Of a stretch of DNA of 64,000 bases, positions 38,510 through 48,141 are shown piece by piece (position 1 is the first letter of the stretch; every line of letters starts with the position of its first letter). The translations under genes were made by a program, and so were the position numbers. The notes beneath the pieces were generated by a model. The model saw only the letters and a program-made list of their open reading frames with translations, was not told the DNA's origin and did no database searches. The stretch lies in assembly GCF_040409815.1 (NCBI RefSeq), contig NZ_CP099959.1, forward strand, positions 310,001 to 374,000, read 5' to 3'. The DNA comes from Polynucleobacter sp. UK-FUSCHL-C3 (GTDB lineage Bacteria > Pseudomonadota > Gammaproteobacteria > Burkholderiales > Burkholderiaceae).

Positions 38510-39805
38510 ATGGCTAAAGACAAAAGAGCGCCTGGTAACTCAAGCCAAGATTTTGTTTCTGGAGCCCCTTCACGCTCCATACCACCAAATTTTGAGATAG
38601 ATTGGTGGACATTGTTAACAGACCCAGATTTTTTGACTAATCCATATCCAGAGTTAAACCGTATTCGTGAACTTGGGCCAGTCCATTATGACCCTACTAC
38701 AGGCATTTACTTTATATTGAACTACCGCCTATTTAGCGAAATGGCTACGACAACCCAAATGGGTAGGGATACTACCTTTTGGCGAAACGGCTGGAATAGT
38801 CCTGAGAATAGACTGCGTGATCCAGAGACCTACGCAATGTTTACTGAATTCCAGCCTCAGATGATTAATGTAAATGCACCAGACCATCGTCGAATGAGGG
38901 GTGTTTTTGAAAAGGCATTCCGCCCTGCATCAATTGCGAACTATATTCCTCTGATACAAGATGAGTGCGATAAATTAATAAAGTTCTTACCTGTTAATAA
39001 GTCTTTTGATTTTATGAGCGCCTTCGCAAATCCCCTGCCTCATCGTATTTCCCTTAAGCTTTTTGATATACCCGAAGAAATGGATGAGCAGATTTCTAAG
39101 TGGATCGCTGCTTTAAGCTGGCTTGGCAACATCATCGTATCGCCAGAGCAGAAGAGGGATGCACAAAAGGCTCAAAAAGGTTTTAAAGAGTACATTCATG
39201 GCCATTTAGCATCTCATGCAAGAGAGTCGGGCACTCGATTTATTGATTTGGCTATTGCAGCATGTAAGCACGGCACGATGAATGAGGAAGAAATGTTGAA
39301 TAATGTCGTCATGCTAATTTCTGGTAGCAGAACATCATTAACGCTTTTAGGGAATGGTTTATTCACTTTGCTAAAGCATCCTGATCAATTTAAGTTGCTC
39401 AGGGAGAATCGTGAACTAATGCGAACTGCTATAGAGGAAATGCTACGATATGAGCCTGGTAGTAGTTTAATACCTAGGGCAGGGATAGCAGATTTTCAGT
39501 GTGGTGAAATCGTAATACCAGCTGGCTCTATGGCTATTTCCTTAGTCGGTGCAATTAATCGAGACCCAGAGCGTTTTGACAATCCTGAAGTTTTTGATGT
39601 GGCACGACAGCCAAAGCCCAATTCAGCCTTTGGTGGCGGAGCACATATATGCATTGGTAAGGCTCTTGCACGCTATACCGGCCAGGTAGCATTCAATACT
39701 TTAATGGATCATTTTGAAAAAATAGAATGTGCTGGCGATCCTGTTTGGTGGACTGACAGGAGTGATCAACGAGGACTTTCTTCACTGCCTATTCAACTTA
39801 GCTAA
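38510..39805 (+). CDS. cytochrome P450 (first of a tandem pair)
   Basis: A 431-residue soluble bacterial P450. The heme-binding loop FGGGAHICIGKALAR places the thiolate ligand at C381; the K-helix ExxR is in EEMLRYE. The I-helix motif reads SGSRTS, where most P450s have (A/G)Gx(D/E)T(T/S), so the conserved acid is an arginine. A redox partner is not encoded nearby. It is paralogous to the next gene (shared DWW-LL-DPDF opening, TGIYFIL, MGRDT). AGGGAG at 38499-38504 supports the ATG at 38510 over a GTG one codon earlier. Likely tailoring oxidation in the polyketide pathway, inferred from context. Confidence 0.9.
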   Translation: MAKDKRAPGNSSQDFVSGAPSRSIPPNFEIDWWTLLTDPDFLTNPYPELNRIRELGPVHYDPTTGIYFILNYRLFSEMATTTQMGRDTTFWRNGWNSPENRLRDPETYAMFTEFQPQMINVNAPDHRRMRGVFEKAFRPASIANYIPLIQDECDKLIKFLPVNKSFDFMSAFANPLPHRISLKLFDIPEEMDEQISKWIAALSWLGNIIVSPEQKRDAQKAQKGFKEYIHGHLASHARESGTRFIDLAIAACKHGTMNEEEMLNNVVMLISGSRTSLTLLGNGLFTLLKHPDQFKLLRENRELMRTAIEEMLRYEPGSSLIPRAGIADFQCGEIVIPAGSMAISLVGAINRDPERFDNPEVFDVARQPKPNSAFGGGAHICIGKALARYTGQVAFNTLMDHFEKIECAGDPVWWTDRSDQRGLSSLPIQLS

Positions 39806-39878
39806 GCATATTGGTATTTGAATTACATATATTTATGATGTTTTTACTTACCATTCTCAGTCTGCATCACTAAAAAAT

Positions 39879-41135
39879 ATGAGCTTCTCGTCAGATTCTC
39901 CTTCAAACGAAAAAATAGACTGGTGGCAGATGCTACTCGATCCTGACTTTATTAAAAGTCCGCATCAGAAGCTTGAATTAATTCGTAAGTCAGGCGCTGT
40001 TCAGCTTGACCCAGAGACGGGTATTTACTTTATTTTGGGTCATCGTGAATTTCGTCAGCTTGCGTTAGCGCCTGAAATGGGGCGCGATACGCAGTTATGG
40101 ACTAATGGCTGGAGCAGCCCTGAAAGTCGTCAGCGGGACCCACTTAGCTATGACTTATTTAGTGAATTTCAGCGACAAATGGTAAATTCTAATCCACCTG
40201 ATCATCGTCGGATGCGGGATGTATATGAACATGCATTTAGTCCAAAAAGAATGCTTGAATTTTTTCCGATGATTGAAGCTGAGACTAAAAAGCTAGTAAA
40301 TAGTTTGCCTGAAGGTGCCCCATTTGATTTCATGACAAATTTTGCAAATAAATTGCCACTTATTATTTCTCGTAATTTATTTGGCATTTCTGCTGATATG
40401 GATCATCAATTAGCCAAATGGAATTCTGCATTAATTAAAATTGGGGATATTCTAATGTCTCCAGATCAAAAGAGTGAGGCGCTACTCGCCTTGCGCGAAT
40501 ATAAGGATTATCTTCGAAAGTATCTTTCTTCAAAGACAAAAGACTCTAAGGAGATTTTTATTTCTTTGACTTTAGAGGCTTTATCTGCAGGCACTATGGA
40601 TGAAGAAGAGGTTATTAACAATTGTCTAGGACTAATTTCAGGAAATGAAACCACGGTTTCTCTTTTGGGTAATGGGCTTTTAAGTCTGTTGCAACATCCC
40701 CAGGAATTAGAGAGGTTAAGAAAAGACTCAGGCTTAATGCGCTCAGGAATTGAAGAAATGCTGCGTCATGAACCGAGCATTAACTTTATTCTTAGAGTGG
40801 CAATTAAAGATTTTCAATGTAGCGGCGTCCTCATTCCACAAGGATCTATGGCGATTGGATTGGTTAGCGCCATCAATCGTGACCCAGAACGCTTTAATGA
40901 CCCTGAAAAATTTGATATCAGCAGACAGCCAAATGCTCAATCTATATTTGGTGGGGGCCCTCATGTATGCATTGGAGCAGCACTGGCGCGTATGGAGGCT
41001 CAAAGCTGTTTTTCTGCTTTATTGGAGGAATTTCCTCGGATTGAGATTGCTGGGGAGCCTTTGTGGTGGGTTGATAGAACAAATCAAAGAGGTTTGCAAA
41101 GTTTGCCAATAATGATTAGTCGACATGCAGCCTAA
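39879..41135 (+). CDS. cytochrome P450 (second of a tandem pair)
   Basis: A 418-residue P450 with heme loop FGGGPHVCIGAALAR (ligand C364), ExxR in EEMLRHE, and a canonical I-helix SGNETT. Clearly homologous along its length to the upstream P450 and probably a duplicate that has since diverged. The 73-bp gap has no terminator, so the two are probably cotranscribed. The substrate is not known; hydroxylation or epoxidation of the island's polyketide is the contextual guess. Confidence 0.9.
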   Translation: MSFSSDSPSNEKIDWWQMLLDPDFIKSPHQKLELIRKSGAVQLDPETGIYFILGHREFRQLALAPEMGRDTQLWTNGWSSPESRQRDPLSYDLFSEFQRQMVNSNPPDHRRMRDVYEHAFSPKRMLEFFPMIEAETKKLVNSLPEGAPFDFMTNFANKLPLIISRNLFGISADMDHQLAKWNSALIKIGDILMSPDQKSEALLALREYKDYLRKYLSSKTKDSKEIFISLTLEALSAGTMDEEEVINNCLGLISGNETTVSLLGNGLLSLLQHPQELERLRKDSGLMRSGIEEMLRHEPSINFILRVAIKDFQCSGVLIPQGSMAIGLVSAINRDPERFNDPEKFDISRQPNAQSIFGGGPHVCIGAALARMEAQSCFSALLEEFPRIEIAGEPLWWVDRTNQRGLQSLPIMISRHAA

Positions 41136-41151
41136 AGCCTCAACCTATTAC

Positions 41152-41961
41152 TTATCTGGCGGCATAAATATGAAAGACTGGTGCACCACTAGATGCTAGA
41201 GGGTGAAAACCAACCGCGGTTTTATAGCCTCTATTCTTAAATTCTTGCTCCATCAGATAGGTCTCTTCTTTTCCAAGATGAACCTCTACTACAAGTTGCT
41301 GAATAAGTAACCAATGCGCCTCTGTTATGCCAGCTAAAACATCTTTTTCAGAGCCTTCAGTATCAATTTTAAGTAGGTCGATATTATGAATGTCAAGTTT
41401 ATCTATTTGATTGCTCAAAGTGTCTATAGGGGCTATAACTTTTTGAGCAACGAAAAGTTGCTCAACGAAATCAGGCTCAAGTTGAATTCGTTGATTTGCG
41501 CCAGTCTTGTCTAGAATTTCGTTTACATCAGCATCGCCAGATGGTTCAAGGAGAACTCTGCGTAAGCCGCGAGACATTTCATTGCTAATTACTGGATTAG
41601 ATGATGATAGGGCACTAATACCTGGAAAGTATTCGAATAAAAGTTCTCCTGGCTCAATGCCGAGACCCATGCTGAAGACTTGTGCTTTACCTGTAAGGTT
41701 TTTTTGTAGAGCAAAAAAAGGCTCAGGCATCGGCTCATATGCAAATATATTAGATTGAGGGCACTTATCAAGTAAAAATAAAGAAAATAGTCCGATATTG
41801 GCGCCAACGTCGATAAATGTTCCATCTATTGGCAACTTGATTCCATGGGTAAGCAGTTCATCATTAAAGATTTCATTTACTGAAAAGTCAACCTCATATG
41901 CATTTACACAATAAATCTCACGACCATCGGGTAATGTGGTGATAGTGCTTTTTATTGACAT
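41152..41961 (-). CDS. FkbM family methyltransferase
   Basis: A protein of about 269 residues with a Rossmann-type SAM-binding motif IDVGANIGLFSLFLLDKC and the FkbM family features AYEPMPEPF and LLKIDTEGSEKDVLAGI. Family members methylate hydroxyl groups on polyketides or sugars, so O-methylation of the island product is possible. The ATG at 41961 (MSIKSTITT) has a GAAGGC a few bases upstream; an in-frame ATG at 42021 would add 20 residues. It is the only island gene on this strand and converges with the second P450 gene. Confidence 0.82.
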   Translation of the reverse strand: MSIKSTITTLPDGREIYCVNAYEVDFSVNEIFNDELLTHGIKLPIDGTFIDVGANIGLFSLFLLDKCPQSNIFAYEPMPEPFFALQKNLTGKAQVFSMGLGIEPGELLFEYFPGISALSSSNPVISNEMSRGLRRVLLEPSGDADVNEILDKTGANQRIQLEPDFVEQLFVAQKVIAPIDTLSNQIDKLDIHNIDLLKIDTEGSEKDVLAGITEAHWLLIQQLVVEVHLGKEETYLMEQEFKNRGYKTAVGFHPLASSGAPVFHIYAAR

Positions 41962-42189
41962 AGCATTGCCTTCATAAACAATTGAGTTAAGTGATATTAA
42001 AGTTAGTTTGACATAAGGCAAGAGCTATATTAATCAGACCTCAGCATCATTGTCATAAAAAACTTATTTAGGAATTTTGCGTTACTATTCTCTGATTATT
42101 TACCAGAATAGTCAAGTATTCACTTGGCATCCATTATCCAATCAAATTTTATAGTTGGTGATGATTAATGTACTTTATAAATAGAATTC

Positions 42190-43851
42190 ATGAACGACTT
42201 AAATAAAAATAATCGCAAGCGAAATGTATTAGTAACTTCTCATGTTTTTGGGCTTATGGTTGCCCTGCATTGTCCTTCAGTCATTTCTGGCAGTAATTTA
42301 TCAGCTAACCTAGAATGCACAACGGATGTCATCATCAGTAAGGCGGGCCCAATTTGCGGGAAAACTGTAATGACAGATACTGGCAAACAGTCACAAGCAT
42401 TTTTAGGAATTCCCTATGCAGAATCTACTGAAAAAGAAGAACGATGGCAGTCACCAGTTCCTAAAACTTCATGGCCTGACGTTTATAGGGCATTTGAGTT
42501 TGGATCTATTTGTCCACAGAGCAGGGATCCAAAGTTTGATGTTGCGCAAAGTGAGGATTGCTTAAGTTTGAATGTATGGACCCCAGAAGGCGTGGATTCG
42601 AAGTCAAAAAAACGCGCAGTAATGGTCTTTATACATGGAGGAAGCTTCAATAGGGGCGCAGGAAGTTATCCGCTTTATGATGGGTCCTACCTTGCCGCAA
42701 ATAGAGATGTAATTGTTGTCAATTTTAATTACCGACTTGGGGCGTTAGGTTTTTTGGCGACAGATGAAGTGTCTGGCAACTTTGGTTTTATGGATCAACA
42801 ACTTGCTTTGGGATGGGTTAGAGATAATATATCGAACTTTGGGGGTGATCCTGATAAGGTAACGATTTTTGGCGAAAGTGCCGGTGCAATGTCTATTGGA
42901 CTTCATATTCTTTCTGCACCCAAAAGTATTCCCTTATTTAGGGCTGGTTTAATGCAAAGTAATTTGATTGCGCTTCCATATCCCAGGTTGGAGCAAGCAA
43001 AAGACGTAGGAAATATTTTTAAATGGAGTTTGAAATGCTCAGATATTGAGTGCTTACGTAAGGCTGATACTCAAGATTTACTGACTGCTCAAAATAATTT
43101 TGCAGCTTCCCTTCCAGAAATTTTTTCCTCGAGCGAATTTATAATTCCATTCGGGCCTGTTATCGATGGCGTACTATTGACTGAACAGCCTATACATGTT
43201 GCGCTTTCAAAAAAGCGAAATAAACCAATTCTGTTAGGGACTAATAAAAACGAGGGGATTCTGTTTGCCGGTTCATACAAAACAACAACTCAATACGTTA
43301 GTAATATCGCAAGCCTCTTTGGATTAAATTTTGAAAAAATAATAAAAATATATCCTCCTCAGCATGAAAGTTTGAATACGATTTCTATGGCAAAAGTATT
43401 TAATAATGCATTTTTTAAATGTGGCTCCAGAAATGTGGGGTTGAGTCAAAATGGATTAACATATCTTTATTCTTATGATTTTTCAGCGCCTATTCAATTG
43501 TGGGCGCCAACAATTTATAAGCGCGAAGGATATGTACTTCACGGAGCAGAATTGCCTTTTGTATTTCATACTGCCGAAAAAATAAATTACCAATTTACGC
43601 CAATAGAAAATAAAGTTTCTAATGAAATCATGGATTATTGGACTAATTTTGTAAAATATCTAAATCCCAATGGACTCGAGAAGTCCCCATTAACTTTGAC
43701 TCATTGGCCTGCATTTGAAGTGCCTGATAAAAAGTATATGGTTTTCAATACGCTTAATTCAATTCAATCAGACCCAAATGCTGAGGCCTGTGAATTTTGG
43801 GATAGTATTGGGTATAACTTTAGTAATCCTTGGATGCGTGCTAAGGAATAA
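42190..43851 (+). CDS. type-B carboxylesterase family protein
   Basis: A 553-residue alpha/beta hydrolase related to eukaryote-like carboxylesterases and cholinesterases. The triad can be placed: serine in GESAGA (S230), glutamate in GTNKNEG, and histidine in VLHGAELPFVF. The oxyanion-hole segment FIHGGSF is present. An N-terminal hydrophobic stretch (about residues 15-35) may be a signal peptide or anchor. In the pathway it might hydrolyse an ester, cleave a precursor or release a product; this is inferred from position only. Divergent from the FkbM gene across about 230 bp, which probably holds both promoters. Confidence 0.85.
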   Translation: MNDLNKNNRKRNVLVTSHVFGLMVALHCPSVISGSNLSANLECTTDVIISKAGPICGKTVMTDTGKQSQAFLGIPYAESTEKEERWQSPVPKTSWPDVYRAFEFGSICPQSRDPKFDVAQSEDCLSLNVWTPEGVDSKSKKRAVMVFIHGGSFNRGAGSYPLYDGSYLAANRDVIVVNFNYRLGALGFLATDEVSGNFGFMDQQLALGWVRDNISNFGGDPDKVTIFGESAGAMSIGLHILSAPKSIPLFRAGLMQSNLIALPYPRLEQAKDVGNIFKWSLKCSDIECLRKADTQDLLTAQNNFAASLPEIFSSSEFIIPFGPVIDGVLLTEQPIHVALSKKRNKPILLGTNKNEGILFAGSYKTTTQYVSNIASLFGLNFEKIIKIYPPQHESLNTISMAKVFNNAFFKCGSRNVGLSQNGLTYLYSYDFSAPIQLWAPTIYKREGYVLHGAELPFVFHTAEKINYQFTPIENKVSNEIMDYWTNFVKYLNPNGLEKSPLTLTHWPAFEVPDKKYMVFNTLNSIQSDPNAEACEFWDSIGYNFSNPWMRAKE

Positions 43852-43928
43852 GATAGGACGCTTAATTTTGTCGTGTTTATCATGCGACCATAATGCTGAT
43901 GTAAGCCGTTCTATTGAGATTTCATAAA

Positions 43929-44588
43929 ATGAAGCTTGAGCTAGAAATACAGATTATTGAAGGTTTTTTGAAGCAATGGTTTTTGGGTGCTTTTGTTCAA
44001 GGCGCCCCAATAGATGCCTATCCAATCTTGCCGGAAGAGGAGTCATTTATAAGTAAAGCAGTTCAAAGGCGACAAAATGAATTTTCAACCGGAAGATGGA
44101 TTTCTAGGCAGGGCCTGCATTTTTTTGGTTTTGAGGACTATCCAGTTAAGATAGGCTTATTAAGAGAGCCGGTATGGCCTGAATCTATTCTCGGTAGCAT
44201 TAGCCATGATGGCGAGGTTTGTGCGGTCGTACTTGCACAAAAAGATCTTCATGGCATATGTGGAATAGGGGTCGATTTAGTAAAGATATCATCTAGGCTT
44301 AAAAATATGTCAGACTTAACATCTATTTTTATGACTAGACAATCTGAGCTAGAAGCCATGAATTCAATTAATATTTCAATGGATCCAGCAGTATTATTAT
44401 TTAGTATCAAGGAATCTGTGATCAAAGCTTTACGCTACAAGTTGGATTCGTTTATTGATATGCGAGATATAGAAATATATAAATCTGGTCGGCTACAATA
44501 TAAGCTACTAGGAAATTCTATTCACGGAAATATTTTTGTTGCAAAAACAAACAATTACCTACTAACTGCCGCTAATGCACTCATCTAA
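43929..44588 (+). CDS. 4'-phosphopantetheinyl transferase (EntD/Sfp type)
   Basis: A protein of about 219 residues with the EntD-like order of motifs: RWISRQGLHFFG, GSISHDGEVCAVVL, the magnesium-binding GIGVDLVKI, and FSIKESVIKAL. It transfers phosphopantetheine from coenzyme A to the serine of carrier proteins and would activate the ACPs of the giant PKS. ATG at 43929; a TTG at 43914 would add five residues. It lies 77 bp after the esterase and 71 bp before the first ABC transporter gene. Confidence 0.9.
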   Translation: MKLELEIQIIEGFLKQWFLGAFVQGAPIDAYPILPEEESFISKAVQRRQNEFSTGRWISRQGLHFFGFEDYPVKIGLLREPVWPESILGSISHDGEVCAVVLAQKDLHGICGIGVDLVKISSRLKNMSDLTSIFMTRQSELEAMNSINISMDPAVLLFSIKESVIKALRYKLDSFIDMRDIEIYKSGRLQYKLLGNSIHGNIFVAKTNNYLLTAANALI

Positions 44589-44659
44589 CAATATAAAAAT
44601 GCAGCTCAATCAAGCAAGAACTAAGAGATTGCTTCTATCCTCCCGGGTAGCTTTTTAAC

Positions 44660-46315
44660 ATGCTGGGTTCCCATGTGATTGGGCTATTGAAAACGGGATC
44701 GTCACAGACCCTGAAATACGCTGCTATAGTGACATGTCTTGCTGGTCTATCAAATGTAGTATTAATTGCTCTTATTAATATTGCTGCAGAACAAACCTCT
44801 CTAATGGAGCCGGTTTCTACAAAGTCACGAATCCTTTTTTTAATTGGGTTCGCTATTTTCTTCTTATCTATTCGCAGCTCTCTTTTTGTTGCTAATCATT
44901 TTTTACAACAAAGATTAGGAGAGCTAAGATTAAGGATTATGAATAAGATTCGACTCTCACAGCTTCGCGCTCTGGAGTCCCTTAATCAAAGTCAAATTTA
45001 CTCTGCTTTAGCGAAAGAAGGCGATTATCTCTCGCAAAACTTTCCAATGCTTGTGAGTGCGATTCAAAGTGTCATTTCGTTAATTTTTTGCTTACTCTAT
45101 ATTGCCTATTTATCAATACCTGCCTTCCTCGTTATTACATCTATTACAATTTTTGCCTTATTTTATTTCTGGTCTAGTCGTCAATCCCTCAATTTAGCTT
45201 TATTAGATGTGAATCAACACGAGCAATCATTGTTTGAATCTATAGGACATTTTTTAAAGGGACATAAGGAAATTCGTCTTAATAGAGTTAAAAGCAATGC
45301 GCTATATCAACAATTTCTCGAGATTGGAGATCAGTTGGAAGCCAGTATTGTAAAGGTAGGGGGGCAATGGGTATCACTTTTGATGTTTACAAATGCATTT
45401 CTTTATGTTCTTCTGGGAATTGTAGTTTTCGTTCTACCATTTTTTTTACAAGGTTTTTCTGATGTGATATACAAAATTGCTGCTACAGCAATTTTTAGTG
45501 TTGGTCCATTTACGACCATTACTATTACGCTTCCAATCTTCTCAAGGGCAAATGCTGAGCTTGATGAAATTTATAATTTAGAGAAAAGTTTAGATAGCAA
45601 TAGCACCTATAAACAAAGTAATTCAAATACCGCTGAACCTTTGTTTAAAAACTTTGAAAAAATAGCTCTTCATAATGTCACCTTTGGTTATCGAAATGCA
45701 GCTGGTGAAGTCACATTTGCTAGTGGGCCCTTTAATATGCAAATTAATAGAGGCGATATCATTTTTATTCGCGGTGGAAATGGTAGTGGCAAGTCAACGC
45801 TGATGAAATTAGTGAGCGGACTTTATCTTCCTGAGGAGGGAATAATTGAAGTCGATGATATTGCCATTTCTGATATTAATGCACAATCGTATCGTGAAAT
45901 TTTTTCATGCATTTTTACAGATTTTCATTTGTTTGATAATTTATATGGTGTAGATAAAGTCAGTGCTAACCGTTTTTCAGAGCTAGTTGAGTTAATGGAA
46001 TTAACAGGGAAAGTTAATTTAGAAAATAATCGCTTTTCTACTTTGAAGCTATCTCATGGCCAACGTAAAAGACTTGCGATGATAGCAAGTCTTTTGGTGG
46101 ATAAGGATATTTATATTTTTGACGAATGGGCAGCAGATCAGGATGCTCACTTTCGCAAAGTTTTCTATCAACAAATCCTTCCTGAATTAAAAAGTAGAAA
46201 TAAAACAATCATAGCCGTCACTCATGATGAGCAATATTGGCATTTGTGCGATACCCTCTATACGCTTGATCTAGGCGTGTTAAGTGTTGATCCAAGTAAT
46301 CCAAACCCTATTTAA
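44660..46315 (+). CDS. SyrD/PvdE-like ABC exporter, fused membrane and ATPase domains (first copy)
   Basis: A 551-residue half-transporter. The N-terminal six-helix membrane domain (residues 1-320) precedes an ATPase domain with Walker A RGGNGSGKST, signature LSHGQRKRLA and Walker B IYIFDEWAADQD. The DEW-A-DQD form in place of the common DE(A/P)TS is typical of the cyclic-peptide/siderophore exporter group (SyrD, PvdE). Export of the island product or an intermediate across the inner membrane is likely. The gene is followed 13 bp later by a paralogue. Confidence 0.9.
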   Translation: MLGSHVIGLLKTGSSQTLKYAAIVTCLAGLSNVVLIALINIAAEQTSLMEPVSTKSRILFLIGFAIFFLSIRSSLFVANHFLQQRLGELRLRIMNKIRLSQLRALESLNQSQIYSALAKEGDYLSQNFPMLVSAIQSVISLIFCLLYIAYLSIPAFLVITSITIFALFYFWSSRQSLNLALLDVNQHEQSLFESIGHFLKGHKEIRLNRVKSNALYQQFLEIGDQLEASIVKVGGQWVSLLMFTNAFLYVLLGIVVFVLPFFLQGFSDVIYKIAATAIFSVGPFTTITITLPIFSRANAELDEIYNLEKSLDSNSTYKQSNSNTAEPLFKNFEKIALHNVTFGYRNAAGEVTFASGPFNMQINRGDIIFIRGGNGSGKSTLMKLVSGLYLPEEGIIEVDDIAISDINAQSYREIFSCIFTDFHLFDNLYGVDKVSANRFSELVELMELTGKVNLENNRFSTLKLSHGQRKRLAMIASLLVDKDIYIFDEWAADQDAHFRKVFYQQILPELKSRNKTIIAVTHDEQYWHLCDTLYTLDLGVLSVDPSNPNPI

Positions 46316-46328
46316 AATAGCTAAAGAT

Positions 46329-47975
46329 ATGTATCTAATTAACTTTTTTAAAAAAATAGGGCGTCCTGAATTAAATGTGATACTTTTATTAACGCTTATA
46401 GCCGGCATCTCTAACTCATTGTTGATTGTTTCCGTAAATGATGTAGCTTATCAGTTTGCCAATAATCACCCCCCCAATTTTTTAGGATTTACTCTTTTTG
46501 TCGGGGCATTTTGTATTTATTATTTCTGCGATCGTAATGCTATGTTGCGATCTAATTTAGCTGTAGAGCGAGAGCTTAAGTATCTTCGACAGCATACGGT
46601 TTCTCTTTTGCGTGAATCTAGCGTTGAAATATTTGAAGGAAAAAAATACCAATCTATACCTAGTATTCTATCTCGGGAAACGAACCATCTTTCTGTCGCC
46701 TTTCCAATTATTATCGATTCTTGTCAGCAATTTGTTTTACTAATTGCCTCATTAGCTTACCTTGCATACCTTTCACTTTATGCATTTTTTATTTTTATTA
46801 GCGTGACTTTGATTGGTACGATAGCCTACTTTTTAATCTCCAAAAAGTTTCAATCATCAATCATCTCCGCACATCATCATCAAAATAAAATGACGGAACT
46901 AGTGTCTGAATTTCTTAATGGTAGTAAAGAGATGCGTCAAAATACGAAGCTAAGTGATTCTGTGATGAAATCTTATAGTGATTTATCAAGTCAGTCAGAG
47001 TTAATGATGATTAAATCTGGCAATCATGTAGCAATGATTATGCTTCTCTTTTGTGCTTTGCAATACTCAATGCTTGGTCTGGTTGTATTCGTCTTACCTA
47101 TTTATATTCCACAAGATAATTTGATCATCTTCCAGTTAATTCCAACAATTCTATTTTGTATAGGACCTGTTGCAAAAATTGTTGGCCAGTTTCCAATGTT
47201 TATTCGAGCTGAAACTGGACTTACAGCAATTTCTTTAATGAATTTAGGCTTAAGTGAAAGTAGGGACACCACTTATTCAAAAATACAGCAACCGACTCCA
47301 TCCTGGAATAAGTTTCATTGTGTTGAGTATTCAAAAATTACTTATCACTATCCTGATGTTGATAGCGATCAGACTTTTACATCTGGTCCTTGGAGTCTCG
47401 AAGTAAAGCCGGGTGAAATCATATTTCTGGTCGGCGGGAACGGTAGCGGAAAATCTACAGCACTACATTTGATAACAGGCCTCTATCATTTAAATGCTGG
47501 TGAGATTCTCGTAGATGGGAAGAAGTTGGATGAGAATTCCAGAAGTAATTTTAGGGAGCTATTTTCAGCAATATTTAGTAATTTCCACTTGTTTGATAGG
47601 TTATACGGTCATGAAAATATTGAGGAGCATAGGGTAAACCAGTTAATAGACGAAATGCAATTATCTGGAAAGGTAAAATATGAGCACGGTCGCTTTACGG
47701 ATCTAAATTTGTCTACTGGACAGCGTAAAAGACTTGCCTTAATTGTAGCCTTGCTTGAAGACAAGCCAATTTACATATTTGACGAATGGTCCGCTGAGCA
47801 AGATGTTCATTTTAGAGCTGTTTACTATGAGCAAATCCTCCCAAAATTAAGGAATCAAGGTAAAACAGTCATTGCAGTAACGCATGATGAGCGATATTGG
47901 GGGGTTGCCGACAGGATTGTTAAGTTTGAACTAGGAAAAATCCAGTGGGAGCGCTCGGGAAAGCCCAAAGACTGA
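46329..47975 (+). CDS. SyrD/PvdE-like ABC exporter, fused membrane and ATPase domains (second copy)
   Basis: A protein of about 548 residues with the same architecture as its upstream neighbour: six-helix membrane domain, Walker A VGGNGSGKST, signature LSTGQRKRLA, Walker B IYIFDEWSAEQD. The ATG at 46329 (MYLINFFKK) is preferred to a TTG at 46284 that lies inside the first gene. Both copies keep all ATPase motifs, so they may work as a heterodimer or as two homodimers with different cargo. Confidence 0.9.
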   Translation: MYLINFFKKIGRPELNVILLLTLIAGISNSLLIVSVNDVAYQFANNHPPNFLGFTLFVGAFCIYYFCDRNAMLRSNLAVERELKYLRQHTVSLLRESSVEIFEGKKYQSIPSILSRETNHLSVAFPIIIDSCQQFVLLIASLAYLAYLSLYAFFIFISVTLIGTIAYFLISKKFQSSIISAHHHQNKMTELVSEFLNGSKEMRQNTKLSDSVMKSYSDLSSQSELMMIKSGNHVAMIMLLFCALQYSMLGLVVFVLPIYIPQDNLIIFQLIPTILFCIGPVAKIVGQFPMFIRAETGLTAISLMNLGLSESRDTTYSKIQQPTPSWNKFHCVEYSKITYHYPDVDSDQTFTSGPWSLEVKPGEIIFLVGGNGSGKSTALHLITGLYHLNAGEILVDGKKLDENSRSNFRELFSAIFSNFHLFDRLYGHENIEEHRVNQLIDEMQLSGKVKYEHGRFTDLNLSTGQRKRLALIVALLEDKPIYIFDEWSAEQDVHFRAVYYEQILPKLRNQGKTVIAVTHDERYWGVADRIVKFELGKIQWERSGKPKD

Positions 47976-48038
47976 ACCCCCCCCATGACCCTCAGGCTGA
48001 TGACCTGGTAGAGCTATTATCCCTGGGGGTAAATTTTT
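47976..48038 (+). terminator. G/C-clamped hairpin with T tract after the second ABC gene
   Basis: ACCCCC (47976-47981) can pair with GGGGGT (48025-48030), and an inner CAGG/CCTG hairpin (47993-47996 and 48004-48007) encloses CTGATGA. A TTTTT run follows. It begins at the stop codon of the ABC gene, which fits a terminator, although the outer loop is unusually large. Confidence 0.35.
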
Positions 48039-48141
48039 CACAAATCCGTTACCATATTAATGTACACTAAAAAGTCACATAAAAGGGCTATTTTCTTCAA
48101 AATGGCAGTTTAGGTACTATCAGAATAGTGGGAGTTATAAC

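Noticed and set aside
47976..48040. CTGATGA (47997-48003) flanked by a stem, resembling the hammerhead ribozyme core
   Set aside because: The required GAAA strand and third stem are missing; the segment is better explained as a hairpin or terminator.
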